In this document: one piece after another, positions 10,993 to 24,829 of the stretch
How the letters are laid out: every line of letters begins with the position of its first letter
Position numbering within the stretch: the first letter of the stretch is position 1
Origin: Coniella vitis
Taxonomy: Eukaryota; Ascomycota; Sordariomycetes; Diaporthales; Schizoparmaceae
Assembly (NCBI GenBank): GCA_011317545.1
Contig: WUJK01000004.1
Coordinates: 806,001 to 870,000, forward strand
Length of the DNA: 64,000 bases
Reading direction: 5' to 3'
Notes under the pieces: model-generated
What the model saw: the letters and a program-made list of their open reading frames with translations, nothing else
What the model was told of the DNA's origin: nothing
Databases searched by the model: none
Translations under genes and position numbers: made by a program

Positions 10993-13900
10993 GAGACGTA
11001 ACGCGGCCTGTACTATATATCTGCGCATATACAATATGCGTATTATGTTACAGCTAGTAAAATAGTGGGGTATTGTCGCAATACACAACTCGGCCAAAAT
11101 CACCAAAAGAGAGCACCCTCCAAGAGTAATTGGGAAGTTGTAAACTATATTTGACAGGTCTCTCCAGTGCCCAGCGGTCCTCATTCCGCTTCTACCATTC
11201 ACACAGTACATGTACATAGTATACAGCGACCCCACCAGAGACCATGCTGCAGTTGCGGGTAAGCAAGGGTAGGGTGGGCCCGGCTCCAAGCCTCCATACT
11301 ACTATGTACATACTACAGCCTTGCAACAAGTACTTGGCTACACAGATACCGCGCACAGTGCGTAGCTATGTACCGTCCTGATTTCGATACTTCGCCCACG
11401 TACTCCCAGTAGCCGGTACTTTTCGCCGGGTACCTCACGCCCCCCCCCCTTCCTCCAGCGTTTCTTAACATCCAATCAGGCATTAGTGCAGACTGGGCCT
11501 CTGCCTACCTACAGGGTACCATATTGCATAGTATTCACTGCCCCCATCGCCCATGTACATAGTACTGTATCATCATCTCGTCCTTTCCCCTCTTTCAGAT
11601 CAGACATGGAGTGGCCGGAATTGCGATTGGCGACAGTTCATCAACCAGTGTTGGCAGGATTCGTCCCTCGAAGATGCTTTTTTCTTGCCCGCCTATTGCA
11701 GAAAAGAAAGAAGGAATTAGCTGTTCAAACGTGCTGTGCTTACCATCATGGCGTCCGAGTCTGCCATGGGTGTACAGAGGTACGCTGCTACGTATGCTTT
11801 GTCCTTTCGAGCAGAGCCGTGCTCGACCAAAAGGTGTCCACACTCAACGTGACACCAAGGCAGCCATGGCAATTTATCTTTAATATAGTGACTTGCCTGT
11901 GAGGCGTCTGTCATAAATGGAGCGGCCTTTGAAACAATCTGCATCCTCAAGAATGCGAGGCGTGATTGTGCCGGGCTGCAGATTGCGTTCTTCCGACCGG
12001 CGCAGATTGGCCGGCCCTTTTGGTGTACGTATTCATGCGGTGACTAGAGTACTGGTAGCAGCCCTCGATAGTAAGAAGAAAACGATTCCGTGTTTATCGA
12101 AAGGAGTAACGCAGTCGAACACCTGTGTCCACAACGTCACTCCGTGATTAAGGTTTTAGTGCCTGAAGCGGATCTTCCCGGCAAGGCCCTTTTTCAACAG
12201 TACTTGAGACTGAGTGTACGTAGTGATAATGTGTATACACACACCCAGGTCTCAGCCTTCTTTGCTTCCGGCGCCATGGCATAGCCCAACCCAAGCTCGC
12301 GAGTTTTCATTTGCAAATGCACGTCTCTTTCACTTGTATCTAGTGTTCGCAAATGTTATACGAATGCTTCTGATATCGGCAAAAGGCAACGACAGGATGA
12401 CTTCTAGAGGACGGTTTGACGATTGGAGCGTCTGAAACCTCCCATTGTTGTGTTTGTTGTGTAAATGCCACCTTCCTCCCCCCCCCACATTTTGATCACT
12501 GAAGGATCTGTTCACTCCAACGACATGGACCATGTGCAGGCTCCATTACGTAGAGCATAATGTGGCATCCTTGTTGTGCCTCGTGGCCCCGCCTTGACGC
12601 TGCCATTGCTCTGAGACGCCGCCTCCAACTACTGGCTGGAATTTGGACATGTCAGCTTTGTCTTCGTCTGCAACAGGCAACCCATGGACCACGCAAGAGT
12701 CTGTCGTCTGGAACTCGCTGTGAACCATGCAAGGAGAGGAGTGGTCCGTCGCGTCTTGATGGTCTTGGCGCTGACTCCTCCACTTTACACGGAACCAGAC
12801 GCTCGGATCCTGCTGCATAATTGTCCTTGTTGGGTTAGTTGATGCCTAGGGTGCATGTCCTTTGCACACTCGGCAGTAGCGGTTGTTTGGTTCCAAGCGG
12901 TAGCCGTGCTTCGAATGGAATTTCTTGGTGTTGGTTTCTCAAGTGGAGAGAACACGAAGAGCGTGAGCCATTTGTTAGTTCCATGTCAAAACGAGCCAAC
13001 AATCGAAACGCATGTCAGCCGCTGACGTTGGGTGTTACTTGGTCTCATCCATCTCTAGGGTCCACGGGGAAGTAGCCGTGAAGCCTCAGCGCCACGTGCC
13101 CTATTGGATTGAACATGTCACGGGTCGCATGGTGGGCCGCAGCATTGGAGGATGGGACTGGATCCTGAGGCCCCAGGGCGGAAAGACCTCAATAAAAAAA
13201 CAAGTCCTCTACTTACATACTTGGTCTGCCACGTCACAGAGCGCAGAAGAAATCAAGTAAATGGTTCGCGAATGGGAATTCTCGGTCACATCACTACGAA
13301 TTCCGTACCGAACGAGGTGCGCAACAGTACTCCAAAAGCTGTATGATATAGGCAGCTGCGGAGATGACCGCAGCCTGTAAATCGACCAAGAACGAGGTTG
13401 TCTCGTTTAGCAGGTGGTAGAGCGTTGGCGGCCGCCCCCTCCTCTTACCCGAGACCAAATTTCTCCAAGTTCAAGCAGGTATTTTAGTAGACCGTCGTTG
13501 TGTGGGGGAGGTGTTCAAGGCCTTCATATAATTCGAGAAGCGATAAGGTCCAACATAATGCAACAGGCCTAAGATTAGGGGTTTATATATTGTGGGGGGG
13601 GGATTTTGAGATGGTCTTGAACGAGGACGTTGTGCGCTTGCATGGTCCTATAGTGTTATTATTTCATGGACTCCAAATTAGCCGGGGCCCTGTGCCACGA
13701 TATGAGCAGATGACAAGGCGGTAGTGGATAGAGACAGGCTTGCTAGATTCAGTTGCATGGCCGGCAGGGGTTGCGAGTCTCTGGCCACAGGGCTGAATGT
13801 TGGCAATCAAAGAGATCCAGCTGCACGGAGCACTTCGCCTGGGCGCATCAGCCCAAAAGCACAAAATTATGGTCAAACATTGGATGCGGCACTTACTTGT

Positions 13901-14650
13901 GCAAATGCTGTGCTGGCGCAGTCGAATGGAGGGGTTTGTGTTATGGGAATGCCAACAATGGCTGTCGTTCAGGGTGCAATAAGCTGACGCTGTGGTTTCC
14001 CGAGACGCAGAACTTCAACGGCTTCAGCTCGGCGAAACCGGGTCGGCGCGCATCTCGTTTATCCCATCGGCGGTATGGCGTTCATGCCCGTTGCAATGAG
14101 CGAGACAGGCATGCAAGGTGATGGAATGAGGCCGGCCGAACTGTGAGTCGAGTCAAGTCAGCAGCAAAATAAGGCGATGCAGAAGTGGCCCACTCCAATG
14201 AGCGCGAGGATTGAAGGTAGCACAGCATCTGCTGTGTGAGTGCGTGTGCGCGTCGCAAAGATGGTAGGTATGGCTGGCGTCTCTAGATTTGCAGATGGAT
14301 GCAAAGAAGAAAAAGAAACCATGGCGATGGCGGCGGGTGTTGCTTCGACCTTGTTGGATGCTTGGACTGCAATCCCTCGGTGACCTCGAAGCGCGCATGT
14401 GAAGGAAGTGACAAGATGGCGGCGAGACGAGCTCGCAAAATCTCGAAAGACATGCATGCGGTTCATGCAAGAGATAGCCAGGGAGAACTGCCAGCGCTCC
14501 TGTCCGCAAGTACAGATGTAGACGACCGCGGACCATACCTGCCCGAACTTATTGTTCCTGCCGCATTATGCTGGTCAGCTGTTGCTATTATCATAGTAAC
14601 CAGCGCCTTCCAGGCTGGTTCAGCCGAGGGTGGGGAGGGAAGGTACCGAA

Positions 14651-14687
14651 TACTATGTACATAGTACTATGGTAACTACATAGTACA
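14651..14687. repeat. Palindromic TACTATG/TACATAG cluster
   Basis: A perfect 16-bp palindrome TACTATGTACATAGTA lies at 14651-14666, continues as CTATGG, and a second TACATAGTAC follows at 14678-14687. The same core recurs at many intergenic sites in the window. Confidence 0.9.
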
Positions 14688-17600
14688 AGTCAGGTACGGT
14701 TGGTTCAAGTACTGGCTACTTGAAATTGTACTTGCCCGAGCACTTGCCCTTGTGTGAAATCGTAGTACATACCGCCCAATGGCCGCCTACTTTTCTGCAC
14801 TGCGGCAGCGGGTGACGGCGGATTTCTATCCCCCGCGCTGGGTGGACTCGATTCCTCCAACGGTTAACCTCCCCCAGATCTTCGCCTCAATCTTGCATGT
14901 CGTTTCTGTCTCCTGGCCACCTTTTCTTTTTGTTTTTGGGACCGGCGCGCCTTGTCTGCATGACAATCAGCCTATCATGAGCGAACGAGTGACGTGGGCG
15001 ACAATCACGGTCGCCTTCCATTTCCCCTCAGAACGTTTGTGGGTGTCATGCAGACCCTGCCAGCGGCCCGCTGAGCAAGACCAAGTGTGCTTGCTGTACA
15101 TAGTACATATGTGTGCCCATGTACTTGAGACGGTACAATGCACATCTGCGCGTACGGGACTTGTGCTAATCCTTTACCTACATAGTATTGATATATATAT
15201 ATCGTTTATACCGTACTTGCGTTGCAGTATGTCTTTGCACCGCACGGCGCCAGCGAAGACAGTTGGCGGCATGGCGAATGGACACATATCCTCGCCTCGT
15301 GCAGCCACGGCCACTTTCGCGAGCAGCAATCCGTTTGCGTGGTGAGTGTCAATCACTCGCAGCAGAAGCTACTCTACTTGAGAGCAAAATATGACATATC
15401 ACTGCAACACCCATGGAGTACAAAGTCAGCACCTGACGCACTACATACGCTGGCCAACAATACCATGTACAGGGAGCGTGCTGACGGACCCCTTGCAACA
15501 ACAACACAAGCCTCCCCGCCGCCCCATCTAGAGGATTAATACAAGTGACCATAGCAAGCAGATGGAGGATTTGGCTGACCCAGGGCTCCGGAAAAGTTCA
15601 AGCGGTAATGCAAGGGAGCGAATGGTCGAGCGGGAGGCAGAGCGCTATCCCTGTTAGATGCAAAAGAGGTGTGTTTGACGGGCCCAGGACCAGGATCAAC
15701 AGAGAAGCCCATCATTCTGTAGCATCGCCGAACTCCACCGTTCACGCGGCCTTTACCCTGGCATAGCCCACACAGCAACAGTCGCCCGATCCTACAAGAG
15801 GCATTACAGGTATGGAGGTGGAGTATACTTTGAGCATCCCCGAGAGCAACCCTGCGAGCCGTCTTACACCTTTTCAGACCCTGCAAGCCTGCGCGTAGCT
15901 CGACAATACCACGCAATGCTCATTTCGCACAACCGTCATGAGAAGACCATTATATGCTGCATAATGTGAGCGAACGAATTCTTTGGGCAGTCGGAAAATC
16001 CGAGGCCGGATTGGGTAACAAATGAGACGATTGGGTGATACTGCGTGCTGAGCCGACAATCTAGACGGTAAGCAAGCCTTGTCCAAGCAGCAGTAAAGTA
16101 CATACGGAAATGTTTCACGATGCCGCCGTCAGGCACAGCCGTGCCCACCGTTATCAAAAGCATGATGAGCACTGTCTGGTCTTGCTAACCTTTCGATACT
16201 CGTTGACAGCTTGTAAGCCTCAAGAAGCCGGGCGTGAGCATGATTTGATTGTCTCCCAACCTCAACACGTCCGCCGAGCAACGTACGTCTTTGCACATGT
16301 GCGTCTTTTTGCGGCGGGGAGAGTTGGACAAGCACGCCGCAGGCGCACAGTGCCGCGCCTCCAATCATCAACCACAGCTCTTGAGATGGTGTGCAGGGAA
16401 GGGCTGGCTCCGAGGCTACGCCAAAGAACAATGGCGCGGCGGGCCAGCCCACTAGCTTGACGTCCAATGCAGAGCGCCGGTAGCACAGTCTCAGTGGGGG
16501 GATGGCAAGCTACAACTGGTCGAGTATTAAGCTTTTCAGGCCACTGCTGCCTAGGTAGAACGGGCCTAACTCGGTGCGGTAGTGCAGGGCGTCAAGTTCA
16601 ATTCCACAGGCGAATATGCAGGCTTGAGAACAGCGAGACTGTCAGTTGACTCCCGTGATGCAGCTTGCAACCCCTTGCTCGCTGCGGCCATTCAAACCAC
16701 AAATAAGAAAGAGATGCCAGTGAGCAGTTTAATTCCAGGACAGTATATGCAACATCTAAGTAGTGGTTGAGCTCTTTTGCGCATGCGACGCGTCGCAGAG
16801 ATGGCTGAGTGTGCAAGGCTCCTTGCCGAGCCGGGCCTTCCAGTGTGGAGGTCCTGCAGAGATGATGAAAATATTCCTGGCTTCTGATGCATTGAGAGCC
16901 ACGACAATGTACTTGAATACACTGTCCCGATGGGTGGAGGCGGTCTGAGAGCCCTTGCACTGGGACGGTCTCCGGATAAAGGGGCTTCAGAGAGGATTTA
17001 GTATGAGAAAAAGAGATCGTTGCTGCTCTAACATGACATTTTTCTGGCTGGGCTCGAAGCTCGCTTTTATTCTAAGCTCGAGTGCGAACGCGAAAGTGAC
17101 CGGTCAATTTTTGTGCCGATTCAAGGGAGCAACGTCGTGAGGAGGCGAGGCAGCGCGAATGTAGACCGTGCAGTTGGCCACGAGGGTTGTCGCCGTGACC
17201 TGACAAGAGTGCTAAAGAGCGGGCATTCAGTGCCGTGACAATTTGTACAAGAGCCTGAAGTGAGCATACCCCCGTTGAGGCTCGCTCTTTCCCTGAGGTT
17301 CCTTCGTCTCAAAACAGAAAGTCGCTCTTTAACGCGAGTCTGTTGGTGTTTCAATATCATTTGACTCATACGTGTCGCTAGGAAGCCAGGACTTTCCTCT
17401 CAAGACTGCCACTCACACATGCCCAGAGCCACACGAGTGAAACCCACGAGTAAGCTCTAATGCAAAGCTTGGTGTTGAGATAGTCACAGTGGGGAGAGAG
17501 CATGTCGCCAGGCTCACAGTGGGCTGATGCAGTGACCATATCGTCGATTGCCCAGGATGATAGCAGGTCTACCCATGAACGTGATATGGTTCTGGACCTA

Positions 17601-20112
17601 TTCCTCTTCGGTGCATCTGGCATGGTATCGCGGTATATCTGGCCGCGGATACTTGGGACAAGACCGCACGGTTAGCGTGTGCAAGGACTTTGGGCGCTGT
17701 GGAGTTACTGATTCCTCAACCACTCTAGACGGAAAGTGACTCTATAAGGTCGCTACTGCCTTCTGAAAGAAGACCAGGTTGAAGTGAAAACAACCCTAGC
17801 ATGAAGCTCGATGAGGAGTTAGTGGATGCCTAGATAGTTCTATTCTGGCTGCTCCTTCCTGCTTCATGAGCAGCAGCGTCCTTGGCCTTCCTTCGAACAT
17901 CAAAGAGCTGCAAATAATTCATGTCTGCCCACGTCAGTTGTGTATCTGGCTCTAGAGCCCACTCGCCCTGCCACAGCCAGACACAACCTCCAAGCAGAGC
18001 TGCATGCGGCCTTTATGACCACCAAACCCAGCAAGCTCGTGTTCCTCAACACCATTACATGGTGGCTAGCGCGTGTTGGACCAGCGGTCTACGATTCCTA
18101 GAGCAAGCCCTTCGCCTCGTTCGTCGTCGGAGTTGGAATCAGTGCTGGCCAATGCCATGCTCAACTCAGCGAAATATACAGTGAAGGTGGTGATTCTGCT
18201 TTTTTTTTTCCTTTCTTTTTTTCTTTTTGGGTTCTTCCGCAAGCAGATTTGGTCCTTTGTGAACACCCCGTCCGTCCTGTCTCGCGCGTCACTGAGCACA
18301 CATGCGCTTTGTGTTGCATGCAGAGAAGTAGCTGCTGACCTTTTCTTGATATTCTACAATAGTGGTCGATGAACGTTATAGGATCCTGCTCGTATGCAAG
18401 ATCGACCGACGCCTGATCGATGCCGATTCAGCACGTTAGGACGCTGACGCTTTGCAATCCCTACATATGAGCAAATACATGCATTAGAGCACACCTGATG
18501 TTTCTGGGGGCTTTGAGGAAAGTTCCGAGTCGAGTTGCGAGTTCATGAAGGGTTGGCAACCAGCGACATCCAGGGCAACACGTCAAGAGGCTTGCGTGGT
18601 GGGCCAAAGGCCACACTCAAGCCCATTTGTGTGCCCCGCGCTGACCTGCAGAAGACCTGGCTAGAACCTACAGGCGCCCCAGACGGCGTCAAGGGTCAGA
18701 GTCTATGGGCCCGGGCTGGAGGCAGAAGCAGGCTGATTTGCTGGCACAAGCACTATTGTTTGCTTGATGATCCGCCTGGCTCCGCTGAGCGCAGACACTC
18801 ACCCTGTCAGTTCTCCGTGTCACGGCCAGCCGTTCAGGCTCACGTCAGAATCCGTGCGGCAGGGGTATGGGCCCCTTGAGCACATCACGTGAAGATCAGG
18901 CTATGCGAGGTCCCGCTTCTCCCGTCATTCCCGTTTCTTTGCTTGTCATGCTAAATTGGTGATCTAGTCTAGGAGGGACTACCTGCGGTGGGAGGCCGTC
19001 CACGGTGTGAGCATATGATGATACTGGCATCAATGGTCGCAGCAAAATCCAAGAAAAAAGTCGTAGAACCTCACAAGGTGCGACCATCCGGGGGCCATAC
19101 CACACCTGCCTGCATAACCATGTCACCGCACATGTACAAGGTACCAATGCGCCGTCGCTGCACCTCGCCAAGGAAGCGGGGGCGGAATCCAGCCTCATCC
19201 TGCTCCGTGCTCGGCTATCGCCCAGAGAAGACGAGCTTCCTCACAATTACGTTTCCATGGAAACGGGGCCGGCTTCGGGCATGCAACAGCGTCATCATCA
19301 AAGTCCTCGCTCGCTATATGCACGTCTTTGCGACGATGGTGTGAAAGCATTTGATAAGACATTGGTGCTGTTTTCCGACCCTCACCTGTTGCCTGGATTG
19401 GCATCCTCTGTTGACACGATGATGCATCACTTTACAGTACATGCGCGATGGGCCTGCTGGAAAAGGGCGGTGGGCAATCTCATAGGGTTTGGAGCAGCCA
19501 GCTTCCGACGCAACCTTCCCGTTTGCACCTGTGCCCGGACGTGGTGCTGCAGGTCATCCAAGGTTGCATTGGCATGTCAAGTATCGTATACATCTTGCCA
19601 ACGTGCAGACCGCTTGATGTCTCATGGTACCATTTCCGTCGCACAGTGCAGCGTTCCAGCAGCTCGTACTTCACTAAACGGCTCCTTCGCGTCAGAAGAT
19701 GCAACGCTAGGACGAATCTGGCACAAGATGCACGTTGGCTGAGCTGGAGCGCCCTTCTTACAGAGTACATCTCATCACGGAGAGTTTTGATGTACCTTGG
19801 CCGTACCCCAGCCATATACTTTACTATGTACCATGAGCGTTCAAGCAGAATGATTGGTACTTGGTAATACAATCCACAGCACTACCATGATCTGGGGCAG
19901 AAGAGAGTGGAAGGTGTGCATGGTCAAGTCATCCAAGCAGCAAGATACCATTCGTGCAGTGCAGTCGCTCTCTTTTGCCTTGCTGTCAGATCTTCCCGGT
20001 CTCGTCAATCTCACCCGCCCTGTATCCGTCGCTGGGGCCCAAGCGGTTGGGCCCGGGTCACTGTCGCCTTTTGCTGCTCTTTTGTTTTCTCGTCGCGTTG
20101 CAGGTCTCAACC

Positions 20113-20190
20113 ACACCGAGAAGAGAGAAGAAAAAAAGGAAGAAGAAGAAAGAAAAGAAAAAAAGAAAAGAAAAGAGAAGGGAGAGATAA
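20113..20190. repeat. Purine (AG-rich) tract
   Basis: A run of almost only A and G on the plus strand. Non-coding; no gene is seen on either side. Confidence 0.8.
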
Positions 20191-22204
20191 AGAGTCGCAG
20201 GCGTCGTCAGATTTCAACCGAGACACACATGCATCGTCCTACCCAAGGAGCGATTGCGCACAGGAGGCTTAAACCAGCAAGGCGCCACGTCTCCGCCTTC
20301 CGAACCTTACTTGGCCTAAAATGAGGATGTCACATGTCCCTGTGCACAGTGGTAAAAGTAGGAGTAGGTGGTGGTAGCAATGGCATGCGGCCCACGCTTT
20401 AAGTCTCCGCTTCTTCATGTTCACTTGAGCTGCTGCTATGTACTCGACTGACTTGCCTAAGGAGCAATGATCTTGACAGGACTCCCAGCACTGCTCGCGC
20501 TACCGAGGTAGCCAAGACGTAACATTACTAGCAGGGTACGTAAAAGCGCATGCATGTCGGCTACAACCGCAGCCCCCGCGAGACGAAACGGATGGCACAT
20601 TTCGCTTCGAGTCTTCCCCAGTGCGGCGTTGCATTTCACTTGTCTGCCTTATTCATGCTCAAACCCCCCAACCGCAATTCAGCGGGCGCGACCAAAGCTC
20701 AGCTGAAATGGTAACCCAATGAGATAACCAGCGGGCCGGCGTTCATGACTATATTCAAAGAAGTCCAGGTATCATGGGGACGAACGAGTTGAATCATTGG
20801 TTGCGCAATGGGAGAGGCTGTAGCCTAGTATCCAAGGAGTATAGGTTGTACTCGACATTGATTCGACGGCCACAACGGCTTCACCCGAGTGGATTCGCTC
20901 CCCCCCCCCCCGGGCCTCAGAATACAGCTGAAATATCACTGCTTAACCAGGACTGACGACCGAGCATACCTGATCCTTGTTTATCTTCGGGAATTCGATG
21001 TATCGGGGTATGTCAAGATATGGATTTGCTCTGTCCTTGATGTGTGTGGGCACTAACAAAAGGCAGCGCAAAGCAGGCCGGGGTCAGCGTGGCAGGAATC
21101 GGGTACAGAGTAAGTGTTTCAACCATGCATCTGTCTGCGACCCGGTCTTTCAGGCTGCTGTACGTGGTATAGACTGCGTCAAATGCTTGCTGTGTCCTTT
21201 CTTTTCTTGATCGCTGACTTGTGGATGAAAGATAAAAATAGAATTGGTCTCGTTCTTTACCTGCTAATGACGAGAACATCCGTGATTGATAGAATTGCGC
21301 GACGTTTCGTGTCCACAGAGATCGCTGCTTGAGCACATGACAAGAAGCACAGCGCAACCAGCGAATTTCTCTGCCACAAGGCCCTCCATTATGACAAGTG
21401 ACCATTACTAACGTAGGTACATAGCTAGTTGGGTCTGTATTGTCTGCTCGCCCCGGAGTTGTGCAGCATCATTGAGTGATAAGGACTGTGTATTGCACAC
21501 GTTGGAGGAAAAAGAGGCGCGGCAGCTTTTCAAGTGCCGTACTCAACGGTTACGATCCTACGATTCTTGCTTTCATGGACTGCAATTAAGCAAGCTTCGC
21601 CGATATGCTGTTCAAGCTACCAATGTGGCATGTAAAAGCAGGACGAGTGCCGGCTGCGCAAGGCGTTACATTAGGGACAATGTGCAAGAGTGGTTTTCAA
21701 GGAATAGCAACCATCTGACTTGAAGGTCCGCTTCCTATTCGACAATGAGCGAGCTTCTGGTCATGCTGGCACTTGGCTGTTTGCTCTCTATCATTACAGA
21801 TCTTCCCCTTGGTATCTCGTTACGGCCCTGGATGGAGAAAGTGTTTGATGACATGCTGGATGGACCCCACAGTGAGCCTGGGATAGATGATGCTCCCTGG
21901 GAGATACGTATCGCTTTCCGCTTTCAGAAGCATCCTTCTGACAGGCACCGTGGACGTGTCATGTCCCGTCAGGTACCCCGCCGCAAGGCGATACTGGACC
22001 AAATTCACTGGCACTGCACACACTATGTACAGTCAAATCATGAGGTTTCAGCCTACTAATCTCCCTTCCTGGCCTGCTACTTGGCCCAAACCGAAATGTG
22101 ATATCTGAGCAAACCCAACGACTGGGTTGCGAGACCCGAGCCAGAAACCGAGCTGAGCAGATTGGAGTGAGTACTACACATTCCAGCAGGGGGCCACTGT
22201 GTCA

Positions 22205-22206
22205 TT

Positions 22207-22242
<36 letters not shown>

Positions 22243-22252
22243 TTTTTTTTTT
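22205..22252. repeat. (CTTT)n followed by poly-T
   Basis: About nine CTTT units running into a T run. Non-coding. Confidence 0.9.
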
Positions 22253-22996
22253 AATTCTTTTTTAGTTATTCCTTGTCTCTGGAGGTTTTGCATCGACACC
22301 GCCTTCACGCAGAGCAAGACTGTTATCTACTGTGCTGACGAGGCCCACTGGGCTGTGCCGGACCTGGATACCTTCATGTGCGGTCTTTTGTATCGAACAG
22401 GGTTGCGTTGGTAAGGGCTGGTAAGCCATTTCTTTGAAACTGCCCAGAAAGTTGAGACCTGTGAGGTTAGGTTCTTTTTCACCAAGGAAAAGAAAAGGAG
22501 CAAAGCAGTGTCCCGCTTGACCGACTATACTTATTAGTATCCATTCATTTATCAGTTATGATTTTGTCTAGGTGCTACTAGGCCTGGTATGTACTAACTA
22601 ATATGGGTTCGGAATTGTGTGTACTATGATAGCAACCCCCCTCCCCCGGCGGGCTCTCCAACTTGTCCGTCCACCCGCCTACCCGCTGAGAGTTTCAACA
22701 ATGCTCTATGGATAACTATTGTTTCCCGCTGGCCTGTACTCGTTGATGGACTCTTTGTTTTGTTAGCAAGTTGTGCGCCAGCTTTTGAGTGCAAGGGTCG
22801 CAAGAAGCGAGGAGAGCAACAGAAAGGGTTCTGGGATGCTACATATCTGTGGACAGAAGCGATCCCATAACATCTAGAATGGAAGCATGTATGGCGTGCG
22901 TTGTGATCTTGGGTGTACATAGTTGACCGGTGCGTCTTGTACAGAGTGGTTACTTTGCATACTGTTTTCAACTCTTTTGCAAGGAAGAGGGGGAGG

Positions 22997-23022
22997 GAGA
23001 GAGAGAGAGAGAGAGAGAGAGA
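22997..23022. repeat. (GA)n microsatellite
   Basis: About thirteen perfect GA units, flanked by G-rich sequence. Confidence 0.9.
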
Positions 23023-23991
23023 AGAGAGGGGGGTATATGCAGCACATGATAATATCAGCTCGACCTAGGATTATAACTTTGTTGTTGGACGGGCTTGACA
23101 GGCCACGCATGCAAATGCAAGCCTTCAATAGTCACACCTACGTACGGCTCCTCAAACGGTGTACTATGTAGCAGTCACTCGCTCATGGAGTAGGCTGGAA
23201 GGGAGATGTGTTGGCAGAGGCTGGATTGGATGATGTTATGTGTCCATACGAGAGTACCAACGCTGGGGCTGGATAGAGAGAAATCAGATGATGGGGAGGA
23301 AGTAGAACCGCGGCAATAGATGTGGAGAGCTGGACGCGAGTCGAGGCGCTTGCTTGCTTGCTTGCATGCTTGCTTGGGGGCCGGAAAAGGAACAGTTTGT
23401 ATTGGTAATTGTCGGGAAATATATAGTACGGGACCGGGAAAGGGGGGGGGGGCAAGGAGAATACGTACTCGCATCATTCTCCCATTACATATTTTGTAGG
23501 AGAGAATAGTATTTGTGAGTTTGAAAGGCCTTTTTTTCTTTTTTTTCTCTGGGTTGGTTGTTGTATAAGCTGTTAGGCTCTCTATTGTATAAGTTGTCGA
23601 CTCTGTCAGCTGCTGACTCTAGGAATTCAAGATGTGATGGACAGATAGTCCACTTGACTTTTTTACCACTGTGTTGTTCTTCCCAAGTAGTTAATTTCCT
23701 AGCCATTCATGGCATAGCCGTTCGGAGGCGCGGCATATAGAGCGCACAAAAAACCAGTCAGATTGCCCGCAGCGCCACTCGCTCACTTGCTACGCAAGAA
23801 AGACAGACAGACTGTCCCTCTTTGACAGGTGTCACAACGGGATTCCCATGCCTTGATATGAGTTCATGAGGCTCTATGAGGGAGTGAGTGGGGCAATGAC
23901 GAGTGGTTAGCTTGGAGGACTGACTACATCTCAAGTCTCTCCCCGCTCGCGAGGTCTTGGAGGTTTTTTCCTGCTGGCCTCTTTCTTCCCT

Positions 23992-23993
<2 letters not shown>

Positions 23994-24078
<85 letters not shown>
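23994..24078. repeat. 85-T homopolymer
   Basis: Eighty-five uninterrupted T residues. On the minus strand this is a poly(A) tract following sequence from about 24370 down to 24079. It could be the tail of a retroposed sequence on the minus strand or simple slippage expansion; I recognise no element body beside it. Confidence 0.95.
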
Positions 24079-24079
<1 letters not shown>

Positions 24080-24829
24080 ATTTTTGAAAACGGGGTGGGG
24101 TAGTAAAGAGCGAATAGCGATGCTAACAACGGCGGCGATGCTGAGGGTGATGGATATGGTGCTCACAAAGACTTGGTATTGCTCCTTGCCATCATGAACA
24201 GCGGCGGTCTTGGACCTTTCATCCGTCTCTCTCACTTTCACGTGCCATGTTGGTGTTGGATGAGTGCTGACCATCCCGTAGCACGATGGTGCGAAAGGAA
24301 ACTTGCCATGCGACCAGTGCTGGAAAAGTTTCCGCGTGAAGATGGAGAGGGAAAGCAACGAAACTTGGTGGTTATCGAAATGTTGCCGAAGGGAGACTTT
24401 TTGCTAGCTGTGCTGTGGGGAACCCAGGCGAAAAGTCTCCGCACCCCATTGTCAGTCAACTTGGTATAAAACCGACGTGCAAATCACCAACTTCACTTAT
24501 GGCTCCTCGCACAAGCCACCGTCCGCATTCTTCCTCATCAATAGCGTCCGCTTGCAACTTTGCGATCCATAGTTTGAGGTGGGAGTTCAAAAAGGATCGA
24601 AGAGTTGATTGAATATATCTCCAGCCGCCGTCCGCCAAGCAAGCAGCTGCGGCTTAGCCACCAACCACCTCTTGCCGTGTCTCGTTTGTGACCTCGAACA
24701 AACACGTCGCCATACTTTGGGCCCGTTCTTCCTCCCAAGAACCAAGTCATTCGTCACGGCAGAAGCCAGGGCGGACACTACCAATTACTCCGCAAAAGGG
24801 GGAATTCCCATTTCACGCAGTCATCCAAC

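Larger units (their letters stand above)
9721..24829. other. About 15 kb without a recognisable gene
   Basis: All open frames are short (mostly under 140 codons, longest 188 codons at 14779-15345 plus) and none shows a family motif or joins into a sensible exon chain. The region holds a purine-rich tract (about 20113-20190), CTTT and GA repeats, an 85-T homopolymer, a 9-bp tandem repeat, and many TACATAGTA-type copies. The right end (about 24100-24829) should contain the methyltransferase promoter. A frame at 21745-22059 (+, 104 codons) begins with a hydrophobic stretch but is otherwise unsupported. Confidence 0.5.

Noticed and set aside
14779..15345. 188-codon plus-strand frame
   Set aside because: Contains intergenic TACATAGTAC copies and shows no recognisable protein features.
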